From the NCBI GenBank assembly GCA_002327925.1, contig DCVA01000004.1, positions 1 through 60,880 of the forward strand: a stretch of DNA of 60,880 bases. The letters are read 5' to 3'. This DNA is from Anaerolineales bacterium UBA2200. GTDB taxonomy: Bacteria; Chloroflexota; Anaerolineae; UBA2200. The position numbers were made by a program, and so were the translations under genes. Shown here in pieces: positions 9,266 to 16,248 of this stretch (the first letter of the stretch is position 1; every line of letters starts with the position of its first letter). The notes beneath the pieces are model-generated. The model was given only the letters and a program-made list of their open reading frames with translations, was not told the DNA's origin and ran no database searches.

Positions 9266-9910
9266 ATGCTGGTTCGTGAGAGAATGACCCGCAATGCCAT
9301 CACCATCAAGGACGACACGTCGCTGGACGACGCGCTGCGCATCATGCGCGAGAACAAGGTGCGGCGGCTACCGATCCAGGACAAGACCGGCAAGCTGGTC
9401 GGGATCGTCTCAGAGAAAGACCTCTTGTACGCTTCGCCGTCGCCAGCCACCTCGCTCAGCGTCTGGGAGATCCACGGTCTGCTCTCGCACATCAAGGTCA
9501 GCGAGCTGATGACCAAAAACGTCATCACCGTGTGCGAGGATTGCCCCATCGAAGAAGCGGCACGGATCATGGTGGATAGCAAGATCGGGGGCCTGCCGGT
9601 GATGCGGGGCGATGTGATGGTTGGCATCATCACAGAAACGGACCTGTTCAAGACTTTTCTGGAGCTATTCGGGGCACGCGAGCAGGGAACGCGCTTTACC
9701 CTCATGCTGCCCGAGAGACCGGGCATGCTAGCCGCGCTGGCTCAGCGCGTATCGGAGATGGGGGGCAACATCGTCGCTCTGGGGACCTTCCTGGGGGACG
9801 ACCCCACCAACAGAGAGATCATCATGAAGGTGCAGGGCATCGAGAAGGAAGTACTCTGGCCCAAGATCGAAGAGCTGGGGATCAGGCTGCTGGACGTCCG
9901 CGAGAGCTAG
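9266..9910 (+). CDS. Tandem CBS domain plus ACT domain protein (AcuB-like)
   Basis: 214 aa from ATG 9266, which has GAGGAGG upstream. Two CBS motifs (MLVRERMTRNAITIKDDTS, about 1-60, and VSELMTKNVITVCED, about 77-135) form a Bateman module that typically binds adenine nucleotides. A C-terminal ACT domain (FTLMLPERPGMLAALAQRVS, about 150-210) is an amino-acid or small-ligand sensor. The family is thought to act as cytosolic metabolic regulators. The target is unknown; it follows the fumarase operon but has its own leader and is followed by a hairpin. Confidence 0.85.
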   Translation: MLVRERMTRNAITIKDDTSLDDALRIMRENKVRRLPIQDKTGKLVGIVSEKDLLYASPSPATSLSVWEIHGLLSHIKVSELMTKNVITVCEDCPIEEAARIMVDSKIGGLPVMRGDVMVGIITETDLFKTFLELFGAREQGTRFTLMLPERPGMLAALAQRVSEMGGNIVALGTFLGDDPTNREIIMKVQGIEKEVLWPKIEELGIRLLDVRES

Positions 9911-9942
9911 TCGAGCACAGCACCACGCCAGAGGGCAGGTGA

Positions 9943-9970
9943 CCGGCGGCGCAGGACTTTGCGCTGCCGG
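9943..9970 (+). terminator. Hairpin after the CBS-ACT gene
   Basis: Inverted repeat with near-perfect arms CCGGCGGCGCA and TTGCGCTGCCGG, followed by a weak T-rich run (tgttctc). It is placed between the CBS-ACT gene and the L21 promoter, so a transcription terminator is likely, though the U-tract is poor. Confidence 0.5.
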
Positions 9971-10006
9971 TGTTCTCATGGTCTCACCCGGACCTCTGAG
10001 CACGTT

Positions 10007-10035
10007 TTGACAAATTCGGACAACCTGATTACAAT
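10007..10035 (+). promoter_or_regulatory. Strong promoter of the rplU-rpmA-rpmE operon
   Basis: A perfect -35 TTGACA (10007-10012), exactly 17 bp, then TACAAT (10030-10035). This is the best sigma-70-type consensus match noticed in the window, fitting ribosomal protein genes. Confidence 0.85.
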
Positions 10036-10041
10036 GATATG

Positions 10042-10068
10042 TCGCTGAGCGGGTGACAGCGATTTTTT
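10042..10068 (+). promoter_or_regulatory. Attenuator-like hairpin at the 5' end of the L21 leader
   Basis: TCGCTG (10042-10047), 9-nt loop, CAGCGA (10057-10062), then six T (10063-10068). It begins at the predicted transcription start, so the very first RNA made can fold into a terminator-shaped hairpin before the rplU start at 10114. It resembles the idea of the L21 leader autoregulatory elements known in Firmicutes, but I did not match it to that consensus. Confidence 0.5.
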
Positions 10069-10113
10069 GTGCCTGTGCACCTTAGAAAGCATCTATGTCG
10101 GAGGTACATCTCC

Positions 10114-10425
10114 ATGTACGCTGTCGTTTCGAGCGGTGGGAAACAATTCCGGGTAACGGTCGGCCAGACCATCGATGTCGAAAAGCTCGATGTGGAACCC
10201 GGGCAGACTGTGACTCTGGAGCAGGTATTGATGGTGGGTGAAGGCGACAACGTCAAGGTCGGCAAACCCACGGTGAAGGATGCTGCGGTGGTCGCCACGG
10301 TCGTCAGTCATGGCCTCAAGCGGAAGGCCATCATCTGGCACTATATGCCCAAGCAGCGCTATCGTGTCAAGCGCGGGTGGCGTCAGTCCTTCACGCGCCT
10401 GCATATCGACGAGATCAAAGAGTAG
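10114..10425 (+). CDS. rplU: 50S ribosomal protein L21
   Basis: 103 aa, the family length. Starts MYAVVSSGGKQFRVTVGQTI and ends KRGWRQSFTRLHIDEIKE, both diagnostic of bL21. ATG 10114 is preceded by GGAGG, and an upstream in-frame ATG at 10069 is rejected because it adds a non-conserved extension. First gene of the rplU-rpmA-rpmE operon, 9 bp ahead of rpmA. L21 binds 23S rRNA in the large subunit. Confidence 0.97.
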   Translation: MYAVVSSGGKQFRVTVGQTIDVEKLDVEPGQTVTLEQVLMVGEGDNVKVGKPTVKDAAVVATVVSHGLKRKAIIWHYMPKQRYRVKRGWRQSFTRLHIDEIKE

Positions 10426-10434
10426 GGGTTCACG

Positions 10435-10695
10435 ATGGCAAAGCACAAGACAGGCGGCGGAAACCGCCAGGGTCAGGACAGCGAATCCAAGCGACTGGGC
10501 ATCAAGCGCTACGATGGCCAGCTCGTGACGTGCGGAACGATCATCGTTCGCCAGCGCGGCACCAAGTTCCTTCCCGGCTCGAACGTCGACCTCGGCAAGG
10601 ATTATACGATCTTTTCGATGATCGAAGGATATGTCAAGTTCGAGAACGTCACGCGGGACAAGCAGCGCGTGAGCGTATGTCCAGAGAGGCAGTAA
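10435..10695 (+). CDS. rpmA: 50S ribosomal protein L27
   Basis: 86 aa. The N-terminus MAKHKTGGGNRQGQDSESKR and the GTIIVRQRGTKFLPGSNV core are typical bL27, whose N-terminal tail reaches the peptidyl-transferase centre. Unlike Firmicutes L27 there is no cleavable N-terminal extension: the protein begins directly with the AKHK tail. Located between rplU and rpmE with short gaps, as in the common L21-L27 operon. Confidence 0.97.
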   Translation: MAKHKTGGGNRQGQDSESKRLGIKRYDGQLVTCGTIIVRQRGTKFLPGSNVDLGKDYTIFSMIEGYVKFENVTRDKQRVSVCPERQ

Positions 10696-10699
10696 GACC

Positions 10700-11323
10700 G
10701 TGAAAAAGGACATTCATCCCAAGTACTATTCAGAAGCCAAGGTGATCTGCGCTTGCGGAAACACCTGGACCACTGGCTCCACGCAGGCAGTCATTCACAC
10801 GGAAATGTGCTCCGTCTGCCATCCGTTCTTCACCGGGGAGCAGCGCATCGTGGACACAGCCGGCCAGGTTGACCGCTTCCAGAAGCGCAAGGAGCGGGCC
10901 GACAAACTGGCGCAGCAGAACGCCGACCGCAAGACCGCCAGGGACAAGCAGGGTCAGGCCATCTTTGAGTTCGTCCCCGAGGCCAAGAGCAAGGCAGCCG
11001 CTGAGCCGGCCCCCGTCGCTGAGCCGCCCGTTGCCGCAGCGGAGCAGGTAGTGGCCCCCGAGGCAGCGCCTGTGGAGGCCAAGCCCAGGGCCAAAAAGCC
11101 CAAGGCCGAGGCTGCCCCCGAGGCAGCGCCGGCGGAGGCCAAGCCCAGGGCCAAAAAGCCCAAGGCAGAGGTCGTCCCCGAGGCAGCGCCGGTGAAGGCC
11201 AAGCCCAGGGCCAAAAAGCCCAAGGCAGAGGTCGTCCCCGAGGCAGCGCCGGTGAAGGCCAAGCCAAGCGCCAAAAAGCCCAAGGCCGAGGCCGCCTCCC
11301 CTGCTGAACCAGCGGCTGAGTAG
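10700..11323 (+). CDS. rpmE: 50S ribosomal protein L31 with long repetitive basic C-terminal tail
   Basis: GTG start 4 nt after the rpmA stop. Residues 1 to about 70 are bL31 (MKKDIHPKYY, zinc cysteines in ICACGNTW and CSVCHPFFTG). The remaining roughly 135 residues are an Ala/Lys/Pro/Glu-rich tail built from a 20-aa unit containing KPRAKKPKAE, repeated four times. The protein is 207 aa against the usual 70-90. The tail looks histone-H1-like and disordered. It stays in frame through perfect 60-bp repeats, so it is translated, but its function is unknown. Confidence 0.93.
   Translation: MKKDIHPKYYSEAKVICACGNTWTTGSTQAVIHTEMCSVCHPFFTGEQRIVDTAGQVDRFQKRKERADKLAQQNADRKTARDKQGQAIFEFVPEAKSKAAAEPAPVAEPPVAAAEQVVAPEAAPVEAKPRAKKPKAEAAPEAAPAEAKPRAKKPKAEVVPEAAPVKAKPRAKKPKAEVVPEAAPVKAKPSAKKPKAEAASPAEPAAE
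11055..11294 (+). repeat. Four tandem 60-bp repeats inside rpmE
   Basis: Four consecutive 60-bp units (11055, 11115, 11175, 11235) share the core ccccgaggcagcgcc and ccaaaaagcccaaggc. The last three are nearly identical. The unit length is a multiple of three, so copy-number changes would keep the L31 frame. Confidence 0.9.
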
Positions 11324-11341
11324 TCTCGTACGATCACCAAG

Positions 11342-11375
11342 AGAGGCAGAGTCAAAACTCTGTCTCTTTTGTCTT
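11342..11375 (+). terminator. Intrinsic terminator of the rplU-rpmA-rpmE operon
   Basis: 11-bp stem AGAGGCAGAGT / ACTCTGTCTCT around a CAAA loop (one G-U pair), followed by TTTGTCTT. It lies 18 nt past the rpmE stop. Confidence 0.85.
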
Positions 11376-11400
11376 ATCCAGACCGGAAGGGAGTAGGCCC

Positions 11401-11997
11401 TTGTCTCACCATCGCTATGACGGCGGCTGGGTCGAAGTTGTCTGCGGATCGATGTTCTCCGGCAAGACGGAAGAGGTTATCCGGCGGGTCAAGCGGGCGG
11501 TCATTGCCAGGCAAAAGGTCCAGGTCTTTAAGCCAGCCGTCGATACACGCTATGTGCACGAGAAAGTCACGGCCCATAGTGGCGCCCAGTTCGAGGCCAG
11601 CGCGGTGAGCACCGCCGCGGAGATTCTCGTCCACCTCGACCCGGACACGGAGGTGGTGGCGATCGACGAGGCCCAGTTCTTTGACCCGGGCGTGGCGCAG
11701 GTTGCCACTGAGCTGGCGAACCGCGGTCTGCGCGTGATCATCGCGGGACTGGACATGGATTTCCGGGGCGAGGCCTTCGGCCCGATGCCCCAGCTCCTGG
11801 CTCAGGCCGAGAAGATCGACAAGCTGCAGGCCATATGCCAGGTCTGCGGGGCGCCGGCCAGCCGGACCCAGCGTTTGATCAACGGCAAGCCGGCTGCCTA
11901 CAATGATCCGGTTATTCTCGTCGGAGCCGAGGAAGTCTACGAGGCGCGCTGCCGCAACTGCCACCAGGTCAGCCAGCCCAAGCAGGAGCCAGCGTGA
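11401..11997 (+). CDS. tdk: Thymidine kinase
   Basis: Type II thymidine kinase (salvage of thymidine to dTMP). 198 aa with TTG start and GAAGGGAG upstream. P-loop GSMFSGKT at 16-23, Walker-B-like VVAIDEAQFFD, and a C-terminal zinc site (CQVCG and CRNC). The IIAGLDMDFRGEAFGPMP lasso segment is typical. The stop overlaps the start of the DUF1385 gene by 4 bp (GTGA), so the two are translationally coupled. Confidence 0.95.
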   Translation: MSHHRYDGGWVEVVCGSMFSGKTEEVIRRVKRAVIARQKVQVFKPAVDTRYVHEKVTAHSGAQFEASAVSTAAEILVHLDPDTEVVAIDEAQFFDPGVAQVATELANRGLRVIIAGLDMDFRGEAFGPMPQLLAQAEKIDKLQAICQVCGAPASRTQRLINGKPAAYNDPVILVGAEEVYEARCRNCHQVSQPKQEPA

Positions 11998-12869
11998 GCG
12001 AGATACGTTACGGAGGACAGGCGGTTATTGAAGGCGTCATGATGCGTGGCGCTCGCAACATGGCCGTGGCGGTGCGCAAGCCGTCCGGAGAGATTCTTGT
12101 TCACAGCGAGCCATTGCCCGCCGGACTGTACAACAGTCCCGTGGGGCGTCTGCCGTTCGTGCGCGGGCTGACGATGCTCTGGGACACCATGGTCCTCGGA
12201 ACTCGCACCCTGATGTTCTCCGCCGACGCAGCGCTGGCCGAAGAAGAGGTCCAGTTCAGCGGTCCAATGATGTGGGGGACAATGGGCGTCTCACTGCTCT
12301 TTGGCATGGGCCTTTTTGTGGCCGTGCCAACGTTCCTCATCGGCCTGGTGGATCGGCTCATTGCGTCGCCCCTGTTGAGCAATCTGGCCGAGGGGCTGGT
12401 GCGAGTGGCCATCTTTGTTGCCTACCTGCTGCTGATCCGGCGTATGCCGGATATTCGCCGCGTGTTCGCGTACCATGGCGCGGAGCACAAAACGGTCAAC
12501 GCCTACGAAGCGGGGGTCACCCTGACCCCGACCGAGGTGGAGGCCTTCAGCACAAGGCACACTCGCTGTGGCACCAGCTTCCTTCTCGTGACGTTGATTC
12601 TTTTCGTGGTGATCTCGTCCTTTCTGGGCCGCCCTGCCTTGCTCACACGTCTGGTCATCCGCCTGGCTATGATACCCCTGGTGGCTTCGATCGCCTACGA
12701 GTTCATCCGCTTTGCCGCCCGCCACGACGACCACCCGCTCATCCGTCTGCTTACCGGCCCGGGGATGGCGCTGCAGCGGCTGACCACTGAGCAGCCGGAC
12801 AGCTCAATGCTCGAAGTAGCCATAGCCGCTCTGCAGCGGGTTATTGCCGCCGACGCAGCCGGGACCTGA
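11994..12869 (+). CDS. DUF1385 family membrane protein
   Basis: 291 aa. Begins with the family signature RYGGQAVIEGVMMRG and carries the conserved YHGAEHKTVNAYE motif near residue 160 and TRHTRCGTSFL. Several transmembrane segments lie at about 90-145 and 195-240. The family (YqhQ-like) is widespread in Firmicutes and Chloroflexi and its function is not established. GTG start overlaps the tdk stop. Confidence 0.92.
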   Translation: MSEIRYGGQAVIEGVMMRGARNMAVAVRKPSGEILVHSEPLPAGLYNSPVGRLPFVRGLTMLWDTMVLGTRTLMFSADAALAEEEVQFSGPMMWGTMGVSLLFGMGLFVAVPTFLIGLVDRLIASPLLSNLAEGLVRVAIFVAYLLLIRRMPDIRRVFAYHGAEHKTVNAYEAGVTLTPTEVEAFSTRHTRCGTSFLLVTLILFVVISSFLGRPALLTRLVIRLAMIPLVASIAYEFIRFAARHDDHPLIRLLTGPGMALQRLTTEQPDSSMLEVAIAALQRVIAADAAGT

Positions 12870-12905
12870 AACCCGGTCTGCACTCCCACGACACGGAGGA
12901 GTCCA

Positions 12906-14258
12906 ATGCGCGATCAGGATGCCCTGCTGGCCAAGGCCGGCAGGCCGGCTCAAGATGCTCTCAGACTGCACCCCATCTACCGCGGCAAGGTTGCCACGGC
13001 CGCCAAATGCCCGGTTCGGAACCTGGACGACTTTAGCATCTGGTACAGCCCCGGTGTGGCAGCGCCGTGCCAGGCGATCCAGAAGGACCCAGAGCTGGTC
13101 TGGGAGTACACCAACAAGGCCAACGTGATCGCCGTGGTTTCGGACTGCTCCCGGGTGCTGGGTTTGGGCGACATTGGTCCGCAGGCCGGCCTGCCTGTGA
13201 TGGAGGGTAAGGCCCTGCTCTTCAAATACCTGGGCGGAGTTGACGCGGTCCCCCTGTGCCTGGACACACGCGAAGCCGACGAGCTCATTCGCACCGTACA
13301 GCTCATCCAGCCAAGCTTTGGCGGCATCAACCTCGAGGACATCGCTCAGCCACGCTGCTTTCAGGTACTGGACACCCTGCGCGCCGACCCGACTATGCAC
13401 ATCCCCGTCTGGCACGATGACCAGCAGGGCACAGCCACGGTGCTTCTCGCCGGGCTGATAAACGCCCTCAAGATCGTGGGCAAGAAGATGAGCGAGATCT
13501 CGCTGGCCATGGTCGGCTATGGAGCAGCCAACGTGGCCACCCTGCGCCTGTTGCGGGCCAGCGGGCTAAACATCGAGAACGTGATCGGCGTGGACTCGTC
13601 GGGTATCCTGCACCGCGGGCGCAGCGATGTGGAGGCGCAGCAGTCCTCATTCGCGCACAAGTGGGAGCTCTGCGTGCAGAGCAACGCGGGGAACCGCAGG
13701 GGTGGCATTGCCGAGGCGCTCCAGGGTACGGACGTCTGCATCGCCCTGTCCAAACCTGGACCCGGCACCATCCGCCCCGAATGGGTGCAGGGCATGGCCA
13801 GGGATGCCATCATCTTTCCCTGCGCCAATCCTGTGCCCGAGATCTGGCCCTGGGAGGCCAAAGACGCCGGCGCGAGGATCGTCGGAACCGGACGGTCGGA
13901 CCTGCCGAACCAGCTCAACAATTCACTGGGATTCCCCGGCATCTTCCGCGGTACGCTGGATGTGCGCGCCCGAACCATCACAGACGAAATGTGTCTCGCC
14001 GCCGCCACTGAGCTGGCTCGCTGCGCCGAGGACGGCGGCCTTTCAGAGGAGCGCATCATTCCCAAGATGGACGAGTGGGAGGTGTTCCCGCGCGAAGCGG
14101 TCGCCGTGGCGATGAAGGCCCAGGAGCAGGGAGTGGCACAGCGCAAGGCCAGCGCCGAGAAGTTGTATGCCGAGGCAACCGTGCGCATTCGGGACGCGCG
14201 CGAGGGCGTGCATGTGCTGATGCGCGAGGGGCTGATCGCTGCGCCGCCCGATGAGTAA
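12906..14258 (+). CDS. Malic enzyme (oxaloacetate-decarboxylating malate dehydrogenase)
   Basis: 450 aa. Oxidatively decarboxylates malate to pyruvate with NAD(P). Family features are YSPGVAAPCQAI, the GLGDIGPQAGLPVMEGKALLF block, GGINLEDIAQPRCF with the metal-binding acidic residues, HDDQQGTATV, and a nucleotide-binding GYGAANVATLRLL. The C-terminal part holds PGTIRPEWVQGMA and FPCANPVPEI. ATG 12906 has GGAGG upstream. Cofactor preference cannot be read with confidence. With fumarase it links the C4-acid pool to pyruvate. Confidence 0.93.
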   Translation: MRDQDALLAKAGRPAQDALRLHPIYRGKVATAAKCPVRNLDDFSIWYSPGVAAPCQAIQKDPELVWEYTNKANVIAVVSDCSRVLGLGDIGPQAGLPVMEGKALLFKYLGGVDAVPLCLDTREADELIRTVQLIQPSFGGINLEDIAQPRCFQVLDTLRADPTMHIPVWHDDQQGTATVLLAGLINALKIVGKKMSEISLAMVGYGAANVATLRLLRASGLNIENVIGVDSSGILHRGRSDVEAQQSSFAHKWELCVQSNAGNRRGGIAEALQGTDVCIALSKPGPGTIRPEWVQGMARDAIIFPCANPVPEIWPWEAKDAGARIVGTGRSDLPNQLNNSLGFPGIFRGTLDVRARTITDEMCLAAATELARCAEDGGLSEERIIPKMDEWEVFPREAVAVAMKAQEQGVAQRKASAEKLYAEATVRIRDAREGVHVLMREGLIAAPPDE

Positions 14259-14267
14259 GCGGGCCGG

Positions 14268-14312
14268 GATCCTTCACCTCGTTCAGGATGACAGGTTGAG
14301 TGTTCAGGATGA
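14268..14312 (+). repeat. Fragment of a CHPERSEGS-type interspersed repeat
   Basis: The run ggatccttcacctcg followed by ttcaggatgac, with a second ttcaggatgac 21 bp on. In reverse complement it reads as the TCATCCTGAACGAGGTGAAGGATCC-type element found in intergenic regions of many environmental bacterial genomes, whose translation gives the well-known CHPER-EGSR peptide. Recognition is from memory of the motif. Confidence 0.6.
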
Positions 14313-14321
14313 CGGTTCAGC

Positions 14322-14350
14322 TTGGCAGACGGGCGCCTTTGCGCTAAACT
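14322..14350 (+). promoter_or_regulatory. Promoter of ttuB
   Basis: TTGGCA (14322-14327), 17-bp spacer, TAAACT (14345-14350). ATG follows at 14361 without a Shine-Dalgarno, so the transcript is predicted to have only about 4 leader nucleotides. Confidence 0.55.
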
Positions 14351-14360
14351 GGGCCTTACC

Positions 14361-14549
14361 ATGAAGCTCATCTACCGCGACCAGACCTGGGAACTCAAGG
14401 GCAAGATCACAGTTCGTGACGCGCTCAAGAAAGTGGGCCTGCGCCCGGAGGCCGTACTCGCCGTGCGCGATGGCAAGCTGATCACGGAGGACGTGTTGGC
14501 CGGGCAGGACGATGTGATCAGGTTGATCGCCGTAGTCTCCGGGGGCTGA
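14361..14549 (+). CDS. ThiS/MoaD-like sulfur carrier, probable TtuB
   Basis: 62 aa, beta-grasp (ubiquitin-like) protein ending in the diagnostic Gly-Gly (AVVSGG), the site of adenylation and thiocarboxylate formation. ATG 14361 is taken from the conserved MKLIYRDQTWEL start and the promoter position. It lies 45 bp before a TtuA-type tRNA thiolase, so the partner assignment as TtuB rests on context: TtuB-COSH donates sulfur for 2-thiolation of ribothymidine 54 in thermophile tRNA. ThiS or MoaD roles cannot be excluded on sequence alone, but no thi or moa genes are nearby. Confidence 0.82.
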   Translation: MKLIYRDQTWELKGKITVRDALKKVGLRPEAVLAVRDGKLITEDVLAGQDDVIRLIAVVSGG

Positions 14550-14594
14550 GCCGATGGCCAGCACCTCCTTCGCCTCTCGCAAAGGCCTGCAGCG

Positions 14595-15539
14595 ATGAAG
14601 TGCACCAAGTGCGGCCAACCGGCCGTGATCAACATGCGCCAGCACAGACTGGGCCTCTGCGCAGACCACTTTGTCGAGTGGGTACCTCAGCAGGTCCAGC
14701 GCGCCATTGAAAAGTACGACATGTTCACGCCGGAGGATCGCGTGCTGATTGCCGTTTCCGGCGGCAAGGACAGCCTCAGCCTGTGGGACATTCTGCTGCG
14801 CCTGGGCTACTCGGTCGAAGGCATCTACATCAACCTGGGCATTCCGCATGACTCCTACTCCGACGTCTCACAGCAAAAGGTGGAGGCCTTTGCGGCGGCT
14901 CACGATACGCCATTCCGTGTAGTCAATGTCAAGAGGGAATACGGCGAAAGCATCCCCGAGGTCGCCCGCCGCAAGCGGGGGCGCAGCCCCTGTTCCACCT
15001 GCGGCCTGGTCAAGCGCCATATCCTGAACGAGGTGACGCTGCGGGAGGGTTTTGGCGTTCTGGCCACGGGCCACAATCTGGATGATGAGGCTGCCGTTCT
15101 GTTCCAGAATTCTCTGCACTGGGCGACCGGCTACCTGGCCCGCCAGGCGCCCGTCCTTCCAGCGAGCCACGCGGGTCTGGCCCGCAAGGTCAAGCCCCTG
15201 ATCCGCCTCTACGAGCGCGAGATGGCAGCCTACGCCCTCGTTCGCGGCATCGACTACATCTATGAGGAGTGCCCCTTCTCTCGCGGCGCCACTACCCTGT
15301 TCTACAAGGAACTTCTCGACCAGCTGGAGGCCGAGTCGCCGGGTGCCAAGCAGCAATACTACCTGGAATTCCTGCGCGCACGGGCTGATGGCCGGCTGCT
15401 CCCCGCTGATGCCGGAAAGCCAGTGCTCAACCAGTGCCAGAAATGCGGCCAGCCCACCACCGCCCCTGGAACGTGCTCCTTCTGCCGTCTCTGGGACGTC
15501 GAGGAGGCGGCGCATGAAGACTCTAATGGAGACAGCTAG
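14595..15539 (+). CDS. tRNA-5-methyluridine54 2-sulfurtransferase, TtuA family
   Basis: 314 aa adenylating tRNA thiolase of the TtcA/TtuA/Ncs6 group. Order: N-terminal zinc finger (CTKCG and LCADHF), PP-loop VSGGKDS at about 53-59, a Cys-x2-Cys (CSTCGLVKR) Fe-S or catalytic region, the GHNLDDEA motif, a later Cys (EECPFS) and a C-terminal zinc finger (CQKCG and CSFCRLW). The two flanking zinc ribbons favour TtuA/Ncs6 over TtcA. With the TtuB-like gene upstream the product should make m5s2U54, a thermostabilising tRNA modification. It overlaps the next gene by 26 bp. Confidence 0.88.
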   Translation: MKCTKCGQPAVINMRQHRLGLCADHFVEWVPQQVQRAIEKYDMFTPEDRVLIAVSGGKDSLSLWDILLRLGYSVEGIYINLGIPHDSYSDVSQQKVEAFAAAHDTPFRVVNVKREYGESIPEVARRKRGRSPCSTCGLVKRHILNEVTLREGFGVLATGHNLDDEAAVLFQNSLHWATGYLARQAPVLPASHAGLARKVKPLIRLYEREMAAYALVRGIDYIYEECPFSRGATTLFYKELLDQLEAESPGAKQQYYLEFLRARADGRLLPADAGKPVLNQCQKCGQPTTAPGTCSFCRLWDVEEAAHEDSNGDS

Positions 15540-16239
15540 CCCCTCTCCCGCGGGCAGCCCCGGCGTGAAACGTCCTGGGTACCGCTATTTCGAGTTCGTG
15601 ATGGCCCTGTTCGTGGCCGTTCTCCTGATCAGCAACGTGGCTTCCTCCAAGTTCCTGCGCCTGGGCCCCTTTACCTTCGACGGGGGCACCATCCTGTTCC
15701 CGATCAGCTACATCTTTGGCGATATCCTCACCGAGGTATATGGCTACGCCCGGTCGCGGCGGGTGATCTGGACCGGGTTTTTCTGCACGGCGCTGATGGC
15801 CATCGTGTTCATCATCGTCGGCGCTTTGCCGCCGGCAGAAGGCTGGCAGGGACAGCAGGCCTATATGGCCATACTCGGCCAAACCCCGCGCATCGTCGTG
15901 GCCAGCCTGATCGCCTACTTTGTGGGAGAGTTTTCCAACTCGTACGTCCTGGCCAGAATGAAGTTGCGAACGGCGGGCCGCTGGCTGTGGGCTCGCACCA
16001 TTCTCTCCACGGTGGTGGGCGAGGGAGTCGACAGCCTGCTCTTTGTGCTGATCGCCTTCTACGGAACGCAGCCAATGCCGCTGCTGCAGGCGGTCATCCT
16101 TTCCAACTATGTCTTCAAGGTGGGTGTTGAGGCACTGGCCACTCCGGCCACCTATGCCCTGACCGGCTTCCTCAAGCAAAGAGAAAACGAGGACTATTAT
16201 GACTATGGCACCGACTTTAACCCCTTCCGCGTTGGCTAG
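15514..16239 (+). CDS. YhhQ/VUT-family queuosine-precursor transporter
   Basis: 241 aa integral membrane protein of about six helices. ATG 15514, with GAGGAGG 6 nt upstream, lies inside the end of ttuA, indicating coupling. Family features are VALLISNVASSKF, FPISYIFGDILTEVYGYARSRRVIW and the C-terminal TPATYALTGFLK. YhhQ imports preQ0/preQ1 or queuine for tRNA queuosine. A tRNA-modification neighbour (ttuA) fits that role. Confidence 0.88.
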   Translation: MKTLMETASPSPAGSPGVKRPGYRYFEFVMALFVAVLLISNVASSKFLRLGPFTFDGGTILFPISYIFGDILTEVYGYARSRRVIWTGFFCTALMAIVFIIVGALPPAEGWQGQQAYMAILGQTPRIVVASLIAYFVGEFSNSYVLARMKLRTAGRWLWARTILSTVVGEGVDSLLFVLIAFYGTQPMPLLQAVILSNYVFKVGVEALATPATYALTGFLKQRENEDYYDYGTDFNPFRVG

Positions 16240-16248
16240 GCGGACCAC

